Source of the DNA: Flavobacterium branchiarum
Lineage (GTDB): Bacteria > Bacteroidota > Bacteroidia > Flavobacteriales > Flavobacteriaceae
Assembly (NCBI RefSeq): GCF_030409845.1
Contig: NZ_JAUFQQ010000005.1
Span: forward strand, 62,001 to 126,000
Length of the DNA stretch: 64,000 nucleotides
Reading direction: 5' to 3'
Position numbers and translations under genes: made by a program
The notes under the pieces: model-generated
The model's input: only the letters and a program-made list of their open reading frames with translations
Told to the model about the DNA's origin: nothing
Database searches by the model: none
Shown here: positions 45,206 through 55,510 of the stretch, piece by piece
How the letters are laid out: each line of letters begins with the position of its first letter
Numbering within the stretch: the stretch's first letter is position 1

Positions 45206-45282
45206 AGCCCTGATAGTAGCGGTATCCTTTGTGTTTTTTCTTTAAAAACATAAAGATATAGCGAATAGCAGGAAATAGCTCC
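45206..45282. repeat. dispersed-type hairpin element ahead of gcvT
   Basis: An about 77-base element beginning AGCCCTGATAGTAGCGG, with GTTTTTTCTTTAAAAAC in the middle and ending AGCAGGAAATAGCTCC. CCTG/CAGG, GTTTTT/AAAAAC and parts between pair imperfectly. I recall this pattern as common in flavobacterial intergenic DNA. Lies between divergent nnrD and gcvT. Confidence 0.6.
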
Positions 45283-45313
45283 TAATCTTTGCGATTTTTA
45301 TAATTTTGAGTAC

Positions 45314-45342
45314 TTGTTTACAATATTTTTTGAATAAATTTG
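45314..45342 (+). promoter_or_regulatory. gcvT promoter
   Basis: TTG (45314-45316), 18-base spacer, TAAATTTG (45335-45342), exact TAnnTTTG. 25 bases before the gcvT ATG. Confidence 0.7.
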
Positions 45343-45367
45343 CGATTCACTTTTATAGACACACACA

Positions 45368-46450
45368 ATGAAAAATATTGCGCTAACGCACATACATGAG
45401 GGTTTAGGAGCAAAAATGCTACCTTTTGCTGGTTATAATATGCCTATTTTATACGAAGGTGTTAATGCTGAACACGAAACGGTTCGTACTGGTGTGGGCG
45501 TTTTTGACGTTTCGCACATGGGTGAATTTTTACTAACTGGTCCTAATGCTTTGGCTTTGATTCAGAAAGTAACTTCGAATGACGCTTCTACACTAACCAT
45601 TGGTAGAGCTCAATATTCTTGCTTACCTAATAATGATGGCGGAATTGTAGATGATTTGATTATTTATAAAATGAAAGATGAAGAGTATTTACTTGTTGTA
45701 AATGCTTCGAATATTGATAAGGATTGGAATTGGATTTCTTCTCACAATGATGTGGGTGCTGAGATGAAAAACCTTTCGGATGATTACTCTTTACTAGCAA
45801 TTCAAGGTCCTAAGGCGGTTGAAGCAATGCAAAGTTTAACTACTGTAGATTTAGCTGCTATTCCTTACTACCATTTTGAAATTGGTACTTTTGCAGGAAT
45901 CGATAACGTAATTATTTCGGCTACTGGTTATACTGGTTCTGGTGGTTTTGAAATTTACTGCAAAAATGATGAGGTAGAACAAATCTGGAACAAAGTGTTT
46001 GAAGCTGGTGCTTCTTTTGGAATTAAACCAATTGGATTGGCCGCTCGCGATACTTTACGTTTAGAAATGGGTTTCTGTTTATACGGAAATGATATTGACG
46101 ATACGACTTCTCCTCTTGAGGCTGGATTGGGTTGGATTACAAAATTTACTAAAGATTTTACTAATTCTGAAAACCTTAAAAAACAAAAAGAAGCTGGTGT
46201 TACTAAAAAACTTGTAGGTTTTGAAATGCAAGAGCGTGCGGTACCTAGACAAGGATATGAAATTGTTGATGCATCTGGTAATGTTATCGGAATCGTTACT
46301 TCTGGAACTATGTCTCCTTCTATGAATATTGGAATTGGTTTGGGTTACGTTACTGTTGCAAACAGCGCCATAGACAGCGATATCTTTATTAGAATTAGAA
46401 AAAATGATGTTCCTGCTAAAGTGGTGAAATTACCTTTCTACAAAAAATAA
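45368..46450 (+). CDS. gcvT: glycine cleavage system aminomethyltransferase (T protein)
   Basis: Transfers the methylene group of glycine to tetrahydrofolate with release of ammonia. The 360-residue chain starts [30 protein letters not shown], followed by the folate-binding core ([18 protein letters not shown] at about 44-62; [30 protein letters not shown] at about 222-242) and ends [12 protein letters not shown]. Family length and motifs are intact. No other gcv gene adjoins. A strong promoter lies upstream and a hairpin terminator downstream, so it is monocistronic. Confidence 0.95.
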   Translation: MKNIALTHIHEGLGAKMLPFAGYNMPILYEGVNAEHETVRTGVGVFDVSHMGEFLLTGPNALALIQKVTSNDASTLTIGRAQYSCLPNNDGGIVDDLIIYKMKDEEYLLVVNASNIDKDWNWISSHNDVGAEMKNLSDDYSLLAIQGPKAVEAMQSLTTVDLAAIPYYHFEIGTFAGIDNVIISATGYTGSGGFEIYCKNDEVEQIWNKVFEAGASFGIKPIGLAARDTLRLEMGFCLYGNDIDDTTSPLEAGLGWITKFTKDFTNSENLKKQKEAGVTKKLVGFEMQERAVPRQGYEIVDASGNVIGIVTSGTMSPSMNIGIGLGYVTVANSAIDSDIFIRIRKNDVPAKVVKLPFYKK

Positions 46451-46488
46451 TTTATTTTTAAAGCACTATACTAAAGCCTACCTTATAT

Positions 46489-46552
46489 ACCACAGCTTAA
46501 ATTGATTAGCTCTGTTTTATCACAGAAATCAATTTAGGCTGTGGTTTTTTCT
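46489..46552 (+). terminator. terminator after gcvT
   Basis: ACCACAGCTTAAATTGATT pairs with AATCAATTTAGGCTGTGGT around a loop that itself has CTGTTTTATCACAG, followed by TTTTTTC. Long and strong. Confidence 0.85.
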
Positions 46553-46638
46553 GTTTCGACATTTACATTTTAGTGAGATTATACTCGTTTTATCAAAAAA
46601 ATTAGCGTAATTTTAGTTGAAATGTTGATACTCGATTT

Positions 46639-48669
46639 ATGAAAAAATTTCCATTGGTATTTCTGCTTCTTAGTTTCTCCCTGTTTGGTCAAAATAGTGA
46701 TTCTACATGTGAAATTTTAACTAAAATAAATACGCTTATTCAAAGCGAACATATACAACCTAAACCGGTAGATGATAGTCTATCGGTTTTTGTTTTTGAT
46801 AACTTAATTGACAATCTTGATCCGTCTAGAAATATTTTTCTGAAATCGGAATACGATGTACTTGTCAAAAAATACCGCTTAAATATCGACAATCTAATTC
46901 TCAACAAAGATTGCTCTTTCTTAAATGATATTATTTCTAAATATAGAAATGGACTCATAAGAAATAAAACGGCATTGGAAAAAATTCTAATTGAACCTAT
47001 TGACTATTCTGCAAAGGATACGATTCGGTTTTATAAAAAATCTTTTCCTGTATATATGAAGGATAATGACGTTGAGAAAGTTTGGCGTAAAAAAATGCGC
47101 TATGAAATCTTAGATCAAATTGCAGAGGTAAGTACCAATCTAGATTCCCTTAAAACAAATTTTAAATCTCTTGAAGCTACTTATAAAAAGTCTATTCTTG
47201 ATAATGAAATATGTAAAATTAATACGCTATTGCAAACGGAGAAAAAACCGCAAGAGAAACTATACAATTACTTCTGTACGTACTTTGATCCTCATACGAA
47301 CTATTTTAGTGATGACTCGAAATCTAGCTTTGTGGCTTCGTTATCTAAAGAGCATTTATCATTGGGCTTGAATGTTAATCTTAATGAGAAAAATGAAATT
47401 ATTGTGGCCGAATTAGATTCGAATGGTCCTGCATTTCAAACTGGTCTAATCAAAAAAGGAGACCAGATTATCTCTGTCTCTAACCAAAAAGAAACGCTAA
47501 AAGTTTCGTGCGCCACTCTTGAGTCTATTTCATCTATGATTTTATCTGAATCTAATAAGAACATAACGCTTACTCTTAAAAGAAATGCTGGAAAAAGTTT
47601 TGATGTTAGCATCGAAAAACAAATTATGAAGGACGAAGAAAACTCTGTTTTTAGCTTTATAATTGGTAAAGAGAGTAAGATTGGTTATATAAAAATCCCA
47701 AGCTTTTATGCCGATTTAGAAGGCAATAGCGGTAAAGGTTGTGCCGATGATACTGTTAAAGAGATTTTGAAATTACAGAAAGACAACATTAAAGGACTCG
47801 TTATTGATTTAATAGATAATGGTGGCGGGTCTATGGAAGAGGCCATAAAACTAGCAGGAATGTTTATTGACAATGGGCCAATTTCGATTGTTGTGGATAA
47901 TAAAAATGAGCAATCGGTTATTAATGATCCTTATAAAGGTATGCTTTACAAAGGAATTGTTGTTGTTCTCGTTAATGGTAATACTGCATCTGCAAGTGAG
48001 TTTTTTGCATCGATTATGCAGGATTACAATCGTGCGCTATTATTAGGAAGCACTACATTGGGAAAAGCAACTATGCAAACGATACAATCTCTTGACCCGA
48101 ATAAGAATACCGATTTCTTGAAAATAACAATTAATAAATTCTACAGAATAACAGGTAAAAGTCACCAATATATAGGAATAACTCCCGATGTGGTTCTGCC
48201 TGAGTTTTATGAAAATATTATTCAAAAGGAGAAAAATTTTCCAACTGCTATTAAAAACGACTCTATTGTTCCTGTTTTAAAATTTAGACCTTACGTAAAA
48301 AGAAGTTTAATAAATACTTTGTCCGATGATAGTAGTATTAGAGTCGCAGCTAGTGATTATTTTAACAATATAATTACAGTAAATCAAAAGATAGATCAAT
48401 TGATTAACTCTCCACGAACTGAAATTTCTATGACATTAGACGCTGTTTTTGAGCAGAAAAAGACTCGAACTAGCTTATGGGAGGAAATAACTTCTTTTAA
48501 CACTAAGAATGATCCTTTGGATGTATACAACTCTACAGTCAATAGGTTCCTTTTAGGGATTCACCCTAGCGAGAAAACAATGAATCAATATCAAATTGAT
48601 AATCTTAAAACGAATCCTTACCTGAAAGAAGCTGTAAATATTATTAATGATTTTAATGCCGCGAGGTAG
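46639..48669 (+). CDS. S41-family C-terminal processing protease
   Basis: A 676-residue exported tail-specific protease of the Prc/Tsp type. Signal peptide 1-17 (LLLSFSLFGQ), an N-terminal helical domain, a PDZ domain (about 250-330; IVAELDSNGPAFQTGLIKKGDQI), and the S41 catalytic domain with Ser451 in NTASASEFFAS and Lys476 in TLGKATMQ. Prc-type enzymes trim periplasmic proteins from their C-termini. It is complete and codon use matches neighbours. The following 0.45 kb is inverted-repeat DNA. It starts after a terminator, so it has its own promoter, which I could not identify. Confidence 0.9.
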   Translation: MKKFPLVFLLLSFSLFGQNSDSTCEILTKINTLIQSEHIQPKPVDDSLSVFVFDNLIDNLDPSRNIFLKSEYDVLVKKYRLNIDNLILNKDCSFLNDIISKYRNGLIRNKTALEKILIEPIDYSAKDTIRFYKKSFPVYMKDNDVEKVWRKKMRYEILDQIAEVSTNLDSLKTNFKSLEATYKKSILDNEICKINTLLQTEKKPQEKLYNYFCTYFDPHTNYFSDDSKSSFVASLSKEHLSLGLNVNLNEKNEIIVAELDSNGPAFQTGLIKKGDQIISVSNQKETLKVSCATLESISSMILSESNKNITLTLKRNAGKSFDVSIEKQIMKDEENSVFSFIIGKESKIGYIKIPSFYADLEGNSGKGCADDTVKEILKLQKDNIKGLVIDLIDNGGGSMEEAIKLAGMFIDNGPISIVVDNKNEQSVINDPYKGMLYKGIVVVLVNGNTASASEFFASIMQDYNRALLLGSTTLGKATMQTIQSLDPNKNTDFLKITINKFYRITGKSHQYIGITPDVVLPEFYENIIQKEKNFPTAIKNDSIVPVLKFRPYVKRSLINTLSDDSSIRVAASDYFNNIITVNQKIDQLINSPRTEISMTLDAVFEQKKTRTSLWEEITSFNTKNDPLDVYNSTVNRFLLGIHPSEKTMNQYQIDNLKTNPYLKEAVNIINDFNAAR

Positions 48670-49055
48670 TTTTCTTAGTTTATAGTCGCAGTCTTCAGTT
48701 TTCAGTCTCAGTCTTGGTTTGTGGTAATTTAGTTTACAATATACAGTCGCAGTTTTTAGCCTTGGTTTGCGGTAATTAGTTTGCAGTCGCAGTATTCAGT
48801 TTTCAGGCTTTGTTTGCGGTAATTAGTTTGCAGTCGCAGTTTACAGTTTGCAGACTTGGTTTGCGGTAATTTAGTTTACAGTCGTAGTTTTAAGTCTTTT
48901 TTTGGCGATAATTACTTTCGTATACTAGTTTAAAAAACTGAAGACTGAGACTGCCCTTCAACTCCGCTCAGGATGACACTGAGACTGTAAACTCAAAACT
49001 GTGACTGAAGACTGTGACTGAAGACTGTGACTGAAGACTGAAAACTGAAACAGTA
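48670..49055. repeat. second inverted minisatellite (CAGTCGCAGTTTTCAG family)
   Basis: Four forward copies (CAGTCGCAG...TTGGTTTGCGGTAATT) run from about 48685 to 48925, then the words reverse (CTGAAGACTGAGACTG, CTGTGACTGAAGACTG) to about 49055. An insertion CCCTTCAACTCCGCTCAGGA lies in the reversed half. Same family as at 23.8-24.3 kb. No gene. Confidence 0.85.
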
Positions 49056-49087
49056 AACATAATTTAAAAAAAGAATAGCGTTTGTTT

Positions 49088-49116
49088 TTGTAAAATAACT
49101 AATAACTGTATTTTTG
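49088..49116 (+). promoter_or_regulatory. promoter of the YebC-type gene
   Basis: TTG (49088-49090), 18-base spacer, TATTTTTG (49109-49116). Exact TAnnTTTG, 24 bases before the ATG. Confidence 0.7.
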
Positions 49117-49139
49117 CAACACAAAATAAAAAATCAGCA

Positions 49140-49853
49140 ATGGGAAGAGCGTTTGAATTTAGAAAAGGTAGAAAAATGAAGCGTTGGTCAGCAATGGCCA
49201 AAACATTTACCCGAATTGGTAAAGATATTGTAATGGCTGTTAAAGAAGGTGGCCCTAATCCAGATGCCAATTCTAGACTTAGAGCTGTTATACAAAATGC
49301 AAAAGCTGCCAACATGCCGAAAGACAATGTTGAACGTGCGATAAAAAATGCCAGCAATAAAGATACTGCCAACTACAAAGAAATTTTATTTGAAGGTTAT
49401 GCTCCTCACGGAATTGCTATATTGATAGAAACTGCATCTGATAATAATAACCGTACTGTAGCGAACATTCGTAGCTATTTTAATAAATGCAACGGAACTA
49501 TGGGGACTCAAGGTTCTGTCGAGTTTATGTTTGACCATACTTGTAACTTCCGTATCCCTAAAGGTGATCTTGATCCTGAAGAATTAGAATTGGAATTAAT
49601 CGATTTTGGTGCTGAAGAGGTTTTTGAAGATGAAGATGGTATCTTAATCTATGCTCCTTTTGGAAGCTTTGGGGCACTACAGAAAGAACTTGAAAACAGA
49701 GGTATAGAAATTCTGTCTTCTGGCTTTGAGCGTATTCCGCAAATCACTAAAGAACTTACTGAAGATCAAATTGCAGATGTAGAGAAACTGATCGAAAAAA
49801 TAGAAGAGGATGATGACGTAATGAACGTATATCATACCATGAAAGAAGAGTAA
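49140..49853 (+). CDS. YebC/PmpR-family DNA-binding transcriptional regulator
   Basis: A 237-residue protein of the YebC/TACO1 family. MGRAFEFRKGRKMKRWSAMAKTFTRIGKDIVMAVKEGGPNPDANSRLRAVIQNAKAANMP is the conserved N-terminal region, followed by GYAPHGIAILIETASDNNNRT and a FKCNGTMGTQGSVEFMF-like section. Some members are transcription regulators; others help ribosomes translate proline runs, so its role here could be either. It is preceded by a strong promoter and followed by a terminator, so it is monocistronic. Start fixed by the conserved N-terminus. Confidence 0.92.
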   Translation: MGRAFEFRKGRKMKRWSAMAKTFTRIGKDIVMAVKEGGPNPDANSRLRAVIQNAKAANMPKDNVERAIKNASNKDTANYKEILFEGYAPHGIAILIETASDNNNRTVANIRSYFNKCNGTMGTQGSVEFMFDHTCNFRIPKGDLDPEELELELIDFGAEEVFEDEDGILIYAPFGSFGALQKELENRGIEILSSGFERIPQITKELTEDQIADVEKLIEKIEEDDDVMNVYHTMKEE

Positions 49854-49875
49854 TCTATTACTTTATATATCTACG

Positions 49876-49906
49876 AAACTCCAGAGAAATCTGGAGTTTT
49901 TTTTTA
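49876..49906 (+). terminator. terminator after the YebC-type gene
   Basis: AAACTCCAGA, loop GAAA, TCTGGAGTTTTTTTTT. Clear stem and nine-T run. Confidence 0.9.
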
Positions 49907-49957
49907 TGATAAACTAGAATTAAAATAAAATCATAACTCCTATTCAAAATAGTTTTT

Positions 49958-49965
49958 TATGTTTG
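49958..49965 (+). promoter_or_regulatory. -7 box for the 50-kb lipoprotein gene
   Basis: TATGTTTG, exact TAnnTTTG, 24 bases before the ATG. It overlaps an alternative in-frame TTG start and so argues against it. Confidence 0.45.
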
Positions 49966-49989
49966 CGAGAATTAAAAAATCCAAGTCTT

Positions 49990-50742
49990 ATGAAAAAAAT
50001 TTTATTCTTATTTAGTACTATTCTCCTAACATTAGCCTCTTGTTCATCGGATGATAATGAAAAAGAAACTCCATTAATTTTAGTAAAAAAAAGAATAATC
50101 TCTGACCTCAACGGCCTTGTTATAACAGGCAATATAACCTATAATGGAAATAAAATAGTTAGTAATAAAGATGAAGATGGTGATGTTAGATATACTTACA
50201 CAGGAGACTATATTACTAAAATAGAAGTATTCCTAAATGATGGTAGTCTTGCTGTAACAAATGAATATACCTATGCTAATGGAAAGCAAACTAGTGCTGT
50301 AATAAAAGTACCTAATACCACGACCTATTCTAAAACACTATATACTCATAACACAAACGAAACAATTACTTATGAAAGTTTTAGAATAAATGCTACTACT
50401 GGTGCAAAAACTGAAGAAAGTACTGGGAAATATACATCCAAAAACGGGAATCTTGTAATATCAGAAAGTTCTCGTAATGGAGTTAAAACAATAAGAATAT
50501 ATGAGTATGACAACCAAAATAATCCATACAAAAATGTCTTAGGTTTTAATTTATTAGTAGATTCAAATACAGCTAGTAATAATAATATCGTAAAAGAAAC
50601 AAGCATCTCTGAATCTAGTGGTAGTGTTCCAGTTACTACAGCAACTTTTTCTTATAAGTATAACGAAAACAACTACCCAACAGAAAAAGTATATACTATT
50701 CGAAATGAAGCCCCATCTCCAACATTTCTATATTTTTATTAA
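49990..50742 (+). CDS. hypothetical lipoprotein
   Basis: A 250-residue lipoprotein of unknown function: basic start, hydrophobic stretch, lipobox ending at Cys18 (TLASCSS) and an acidic serine run after it (SSDDNEKE), a pattern that favours outer-membrane surface export in Bacteroidota. The mature part has repeated beta-like phrases with Tyr/Thr (NGNLVISESSRNGVKTIRIYEYD, SYKYNENNYPTEKVYTI) like RHS/YD-repeat units, common in Bacteroidota surface proteins. Nothing beyond that can be assigned. The ATG follows the -7 box; upstream TTG extension rejected. Confidence 0.72.
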   Translation: MKKILFLFSTILLTLASCSSDDNEKETPLILVKKRIISDLNGLVITGNITYNGNKIVSNKDEDGDVRYTYTGDYITKIEVFLNDGSLAVTNEYTYANGKQTSAVIKVPNTTTYSKTLYTHNTNETITYESFRINATTGAKTEESTGKYTSKNGNLVISESSRNGVKTIRIYEYDNQNNPYKNVLGFNLLVDSNTASNNNIVKETSISESSGSVPVTTATFSYKYNENNYPTEKVYTIRNEAPSPTFLYFY

Positions 50743-51042
50743 ATAAATAACATCAAAAATAAAATTCATTTTGAGCTTAACCTCGTTTTACTAAATCACC
50801 AGATTTTATAGCGACTAGCTATCCAAAGAAAGAGTATAAAAAAGATAGACTGAATTCAGAATAGGATGCACAATCAGTTCTGCATAATCTTCTACCTGAT
50901 TTAATGAACTACTAATGGAGAAAAATGCATTTCATTGAAACAAAACTCAGACAATCAACTAGAGCAATAATTAAGAGGGGAACGAACTGAGGAGACTAAA
51001 TAAAACAGAGAGTATTAACATTAAATATGAAATTAATTAAAA
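50743..51042. other. 300-bp intergenic region
   Basis: AT-rich spacer between the lipoprotein and the 220-residue gene. No repeat family, RNA or convincing ORF; a few short open segments that resemble neither neighbour could be gene debris. Confidence 0.35.
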
Positions 51043-51705
51043 ATGAAATTTTACACATTTTTTAATACTGACGAATTAAATACTATCGGAGATTACCCTC
51101 AAATAGAAAAATCTGAAAACTATAATTTATCATCTCCAGATTCATATTGGAATGTTCCTTGGAATCAATTCCCTAATTTCAAACCATTATATAGTATAAA
51201 AATTAGAGATAAAGCGTTAAACACTAATTTCTTACATTCCCTACCAGGTTTTAAAGGACTTACAATTGATGATAATTTAAAAAACATAATCGAAAAATTC
51301 AATCTACCACCTCATCAATTTTATAAAATAGAGGTCGTACATCGCAATCAGGAATTAAAATATCATTGGTTTCATTTTATTGAGAGTCTTTTAGGTTATA
51401 TTGATTTCGAAAAAACAACATTTGAATTATTTCAAAAATGGCCATTAACAGTACTAAAAGAAATTAAAGTTTCATCAATAGAAGAACTTCATAAATTAGA
51501 AGTGGAATTAAATTTTGAAAAAGAAATTCTAATAAAAAAAATAGCTTTACTAGATACTTTTCCTAATTATGATATTATTAGCCTAAACAATATTACTCCA
51601 CTTATATTAGTAAGTGAAAAATTGAAAAAAACATTAGAAGAATCTGAACTAAAAGGTTTTGAATTTAAAGAATATAAGCAGTTAGTTATGATGGAACAGA
51701 AATAA
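51043..51705 (+). CDS. hypothetical protein, possibly Imm11/DUF1629-like immunity protein
   Basis: A 220-residue cytoplasmic protein without signal or membrane segment. The C-terminal part, LILVSEKLKKTLEESELKGFEFKEYKQL (about 186-213), recalls the FVSERLxxxLxxxGLTGxxF ending of DUF1629/Imm11-like proteins that act as immunity proteins in polymorphic-toxin loci; the N-terminal part has no clear match. No toxin gene lies beside it, so if it is an immunity protein it is orphaned. It is convergent with the cysteine synthase-like gene. Confidence 0.55.
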   Translation: MKFYTFFNTDELNTIGDYPQIEKSENYNLSSPDSYWNVPWNQFPNFKPLYSIKIRDKALNTNFLHSLPGFKGLTIDDNLKNIIEKFNLPPHQFYKIEVVHRNQELKYHWFHFIESLLGYIDFEKTTFELFQKWPLTVLKEIKVSSIEELHKLEVELNFEKEILIKKIALLDTFPNYDIISLNNITPLILVSEKLKKTLEESELKGFEFKEYKQLVMMEQK

Positions 51706-51807
51706 GACTAAGTGCATCCAAAAAAATAAGGAATAAGACCAAACTTACCCTTAAAGCCTCTTCAAAGAGCCAGTAATAGACAAACTTCCTAAACTATTCT
51801 AAACAAA

Positions 51808-51838
51808 AAAAGCTCCAGAAGTATCCGGAGCTTTTTAA
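51808..51838. terminator. bidirectional terminator
   Basis: AAAGCTCC, loop, GGAGCTTTTT. T-runs on both strands; between convergent genes. Confidence 0.85.
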
Positions 51839-51857
51839 TATATAAGAGTATTATCTA

Positions 51858-52898
51858 CTACTTTACAAATTCTATTTTTTGAACTTCTTCTTCATTGACA
51901 CTGTCAAAGAAACCTTGTTCGTTCATCCAATCATCGCTAAACACTTTACTCATGTAACGTGAACCATGATCAGGAAATATTGCTATTATATTACTATCTT
52001 TAGTAAACTCCCCTTCTTCTGCATATTGCTTAATTGCTTGCATTACTGCACCAGATGTATATCCTACAAATAAACCTTCTTTTCTAGTAACTTCTCTTGC
52101 AGAGTGAGCGCTTTCTTCATCGGTAACTTTTATAAACTTATCGATGATATCAAAATCTGTAGCCGATGGGATAAGATTTTTACCTAAGCCTTCTATACGG
52201 TAAGGATAAATTTCTTTGCTATCGAATTCTCTTGTTTCGTGGTATTTTTTTAATACCGATCCAAAAGCATCAACTCCTAGAATTCTAATATTTGGATTTT
52301 GCTCCTTTAAGAATTTTGCAGTTCCCGAGATTGTTCCTCCAGTTCCACTACAAGCAATAAGATGCGTTATCTGACCTTTTGTTTGTTCCCAAATTTCTGG
52401 TCCTGTAGTGTTGTAATGTGCATCAACATTTAATTGATTAAAATATTGATTGATATAAACCGAACCTTTGGTTTCTTCATGCAATCTTTTAGCAACATTA
52501 TAATAAGAGCGTTCATCATCTGCAGAAACGTGCGCGGGGCAAACATATACTTTGGCACCTAAGCTACGTAACATGTCAATTTTATCTTTGGATGATTTTG
52601 AGCTAACAGCGAGTATGCAATTATAACCTTTTATAATGCTAACCATTGCTAAGCTAAAACCTGTATTGCCGGAAGTAGTTTCTACAATTGTATCTCCTGG
52701 AGATAAAATCCCTCTCTTTTCGGCCTCTTCAATAATATATAATGCAATTCTATCTTTTGAGGAATGTCCTGGATTAAAAGCTTCTACTTTTGCGTAGAAA
52801 TTACCTTCTAACCCTTCTGTGATTTTGTTTAGCTTAATAAGCGGTGTATTCCCTATTAACTCTAAAACGTTGTTGTAAGCAGTTATTTCTTCTTTCAT
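51858..52898 (-). CDS. PLP-dependent cysteine synthase / cystathionine beta-synthase-like enzyme
   Basis: Fold-type II PLP enzyme that makes cysteine or cystathionine from an activated serine. The 346-residue chain has the family motifs [12 protein letters not shown] (about 15-26), [16 protein letters not shown] with PLP Lys48, [14 protein letters not shown] (about 70-83), and [13 protein letters not shown] (about 183-195). No CBS or haem domain. Choice between cysteine synthase and cystathionine synthase cannot be made from these motifs. The ATG giving [10 protein letters not shown] is used; a 20-codon N-terminal extension with no family support is rejected. Promoter-like TAAATTTG upstream on this strand. 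Confidence 0.88.
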   Translation of the reverse strand: MKEEITAYNNVLELIGNTPLIKLNKITEGLEGNFYAKVEAFNPGHSSKDRIALYIIEEAEKRGILSPGDTIVETTSGNTGFSLAMVSIIKGYNCILAVSSKSSKDKIDMLRSLGAKVYVCPAHVSADDERSYYNVAKRLHEETKGSVYINQYFNQLNVDAHYNTTGPEIWEQTKGQITHLIACSGTGGTISGTAKFLKEQNPNIRILGVDAFGSVLKKYHETREFDSKEIYPYRIEGLGKNLIPSATDFDIIDKFIKVTDEESAHSAREVTRKEGLFVGYTSGAVMQAIKQYAEEGEFTKDSNIIAIFPDHGSRYMSKVFSDDWMNEQGFFDSVNEEEVQKIEFVK

Positions 52899-52946
52899 AA
52901 AAAAATAGTTAATCGAGGGTATTTTTAAATTAACCTCGACAGGATG

Positions 52947-52954
52947 CAAATTTA
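52947..52954 (-). promoter_or_regulatory. -7 box for the cysteine synthase-like gene
   Basis: TAAATTTG, exact TAnnTTTG on the minus strand, 48 bases before the ATG and in the 71-base gap after oligopeptidase B. No TTG at the usual distance. Confidence 0.4.
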
Positions 52955-52969
52955 ACAAAAAAAATCTAA

Positions 52970-55030
52970 TTACATTTTAATTTTCTCTAAATCTAATAAA
53001 AAACTAAACTCTTTGGCTAGTTCTTTTAATGCTTCAAAGCGCCCGGAAGCTCCGCCATGCCCTGCATCCATGTTTGTATTTAGGAATAATAAATTATTAT
53101 TAGTTTTTTTATTTCTTAATTTGGCCACCCACTTGGCTGGCTCCCAGTATTGCACCTGAGAATCATGTAACCCAGTAGAAATGTACATGTTAGGATATTC
53201 TTGAGCACTTACATTGTCATATGGCGAATAAGACAACATATAGTCATAATATTTCTTTGTATTCGGATTTCCCCACTCATCATACTCTCCTGTAGTTAAC
53301 GGAATACTACTATCTAACATTGTGGTCATAACATCTACAAAAGGTACTTGAGCAATTACTCCATTATATAATTCAGGAGCCCAATTTACGATAACTCCCA
53401 TTAAAAGCCCACCTGCAGAGCCTCCTTCGGCATATAAATGCTCAGGAGATGTATATTTTTGTTCAATTACATATTTAGAACAATCTATAAAATCTGTAAA
53501 AGTATTTTTCTTTTTTAATAATTTACCATCTTCATACCATTGTCTTCCTAAATCTTCCCCTCCACGAATATGTGCTATTGCAAAAATAAAACCTCTATCT
53601 AGCAATGATAATCTCGTAGATGAAAAATAAGTATCCATTGTAATTCCGTATGAACCATATGCGTAAAGCAATAATGGATTCTTACCATTTTTCTCCAATC
53701 CCTTGCGGTAAACCATAGAAATAGGCACTTTTACGCCATCTGTGGCTGTAGCCCAAATACGTTCTTCGATATAATTATCTTTATCAAATTCACCTCCCAA
53801 AACTTGTTGTTCCTTTAGGATAACTTTAGTTTTCGTTTTCATATTAAAATCGATAACCGAAGATGGAGTAGCTAAAGATTGATAACTATAACGTAAAATA
53901 TCTGTATCAAAATCAACATTAGTAGTGGTAAAAGCGCTGTATGTTTCGTTTTCAAAAGGCAAATAATAATCTGGTTCGTCATTCCAAGGCATGATTCGGA
54001 TGTGGTTTAAACCATTCGAACGTTCCTCAACAACCAAATAATTCTTAAAAATTTCAATGTCTTCTAATAGAACATCTTCTCTATGCGGAATAAGATCTTT
54101 CCAGTTTTTCTTTCCAGTAGCATTTTCAGGCGTTTTCATTAACTTAAAGTTAGTTGCCTTGTCTTTATTAGTTAGAACGTAAAAATGGTCTTCAAAATGC
54201 GAAATACTATATTCTAAACCACGAATACGAGGTTGGAAAACAACAAATTCTCCATCGGGATCATCAGAGTTTAATGTTCTGTACTCAGAAGTCAAAGTAC
54301 TTCCTGAACTTATTACAATATATTTTCGTGATTTTTCTTTACCTATAGAAACATTAAAGGTATCATCTGTTTCTTCAAAGATTAAAATATCATTAGCTGA
54401 ATCAGTATTTATTTTGTGTTTAAAAACTTTATCAGCACGAAGCGTTACCTCATCTTGCTTGGTATAAAACAACGTTTTATTGTCATTTGCCCAAACAGAA
54501 CCTCCTGTTGAATTTTCAATTTTGTCGGAAAGAATTTCACCTGTCTCTAAGTTTTTAATCTGAATTGTATAAATTCTTCTCCCAACAATATCCTGTGCAA
54601 AAGACACAAATTTATTATCCGGACTTATACTCAAGCCTCCTAATTTAAAATAGTTATGCCCTACAGATAATTCATTACAATTGAATAAAATTTCTTCATC
54701 TGCAGTTAAACTTTCTTTTTTTCGAGAATAAATTGGGTAGTCTTTGCCCGTTTCAAAACGAGTTATGTAAAAATATCCATTATAAAAATAAGGAACCGAC
54801 TCATCGTCTTCCTTGATTCTAGCTTTCATTTCCTCGTACAATGCTTTCTGTAAATCTTTAGTATGCGCTGTCATACTTTCGTAGTACGCATTTTCTTGAT
54901 TTAGATAATCAATGACTTCAGGGTTTTCTCTATCATTCAGCCAAAAATAATTATCAATTCTAACTTCTTTATGTTTTTTTAATGACTTAGGAATTTCTTT
55001 AGCTATTGGAGCAGCAATTTTATTTGGCAT
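52970..55030 (-). CDS. ptrB: oligopeptidase B (S9 family)
   Basis: Serine peptidase that cuts peptides after basic residues. The 686-residue chain has an N-terminal beta-propeller (about 70-420; [20 protein letters not shown] and repeated blades) and a C-terminal hydrolase domain (about 430-686) with [10 protein letters not shown] carrying the nucleophile near 552 and [10 protein letters not shown] carrying the histidine near 655. [12 protein letters not shown] and [13 protein letters not shown] are S9 signatures. No signal peptide, so cytoplasmic or periplasmic placement is unresolved. Read in the same direction as the cysteine synthase-like gene that follows 71 bases later. Confidence 0.93.
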   Translation of the reverse strand: MPNKIAAPIAKEIPKSLKKHKEVRIDNYFWLNDRENPEVIDYLNQENAYYESMTAHTKDLQKALYEEMKARIKEDDESVPYFYNGYFYITRFETGKDYPIYSRKKESLTADEEILFNCNELSVGHNYFKLGGLSISPDNKFVSFAQDIVGRRIYTIQIKNLETGEILSDKIENSTGGSVWANDNKTLFYTKQDEVTLRADKVFKHKINTDSANDILIFEETDDTFNVSIGKEKSRKYIVISSGSTLTSEYRTLNSDDPDGEFVVFQPRIRGLEYSISHFEDHFYVLTNKDKATNFKLMKTPENATGKKNWKDLIPHREDVLLEDIEIFKNYLVVEERSNGLNHIRIMPWNDEPDYYLPFENETYSAFTTTNVDFDTDILRYSYQSLATPSSVIDFNMKTKTKVILKEQQVLGGEFDKDNYIEERIWATATDGVKVPISMVYRKGLEKNGKNPLLLYAYGSYGITMDTYFSSTRLSLLDRGFIFAIAHIRGGEDLGRQWYEDGKLLKKKNTFTDFIDCSKYVIEQKYTSPEHLYAEGGSAGGLLMGVIVNWAPELYNGVIAQVPFVDVMTTMLDSSIPLTTGEYDEWGNPNTKKYYDYMLSYSPYDNVSAQEYPNMYISTGLHDSQVQYWEPAKWVAKLRNKKTNNNLLFLNTNMDAGHGGASGRFEALKELAKEFSFLLDLEKIKM

Positions 55031-55060
55031 TTTTTGAATTTTAATTTTAAAATGAATTTA

Positions 55061-55086
55061 CAAAAATAACATAAACGAACACGCAA
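55061..55086 (-). promoter_or_regulatory. putative promoter of oligopeptidase B gene
   Basis: Minus strand: TTG (55084-55086), 15-base spacer, TATTTTTG (55061-55068). Box is exact, spacer a little short. Confidence 0.45.
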
Positions 55087-55114
55087 CTTAATTCTTTTTT
55101 ATGTAAATTAACAC

Positions 55115-55143
55115 TTGATTTTAAAATTGAATTAGTAATTTCG
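55115..55143 (+). promoter_or_regulatory. ybaB promoter
   Basis: TTG (55115-55117), 18-base spacer, TAATTTCG (55136-55143; one mismatch to TAnnTTTG). 25 bases before the ATG. Confidence 0.55.
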
Positions 55144-55168
55144 TTCAATAATTTAAAAACTACCGAAA

Positions 55169-55489
55169 ATGGATTTAATGGGAATGATGGGAAAACTTAA
55201 AGAAACCCAACAAAAAATGGAAGACACTAAGAAACGATTAGATACAGTTTTAATAGATGAGCAAAGCGCTGACGGATTATTAAAAGTTACTTTGACAGCT
55301 AACCGAAAAATAAAATCAATTACAATTGCTGATTCTTTACTTGAAGACAAAGAGCAATTAGAAGATTACTTAATTGTAACATTAAATAAAGCCATAGAAA
55401 AAGCTACAGATGTTAACCAAACGGAACTTGATGCTGTTGCAAAAATGGATATGCCAATGATTCCTGGAATGGATGATTTGTTTAAATAA
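55169..55489 (+). CDS. ybaB: YbaB/EbfC nucleoid-associated protein
   Basis: A 106-residue DNA-binding nucleoid protein. [30 protein letters not shown] is the long first helix of the YbaB fold, followed by the strand block [32 protein letters not shown] and a second helix. Length fits. It is divergent from oligopeptidase B (138 bases) and followed by a long hairpin. In other bacteria YbaB lies beside dnaX/recR, which is not the case here. Confidence 0.9.
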   Translation: MDLMGMMGKLKETQQKMEDTKKRLDTVLIDEQSADGLLKVTLTANRKIKSITIADSLLEDKEQLEDYLIVTLNKAIEKATDVNQTELDAVAKMDMPMIPGMDDLFK

Positions 55490-55510
55490 GACACTCAATA
55501 CTTGCAAAAC

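Noticed and set aside
45135..45251. N-terminal extension of nnrD by 39 codons
   Set aside because: The extra sequence is encoded by the 77-base hairpin element and has no family counterpart.
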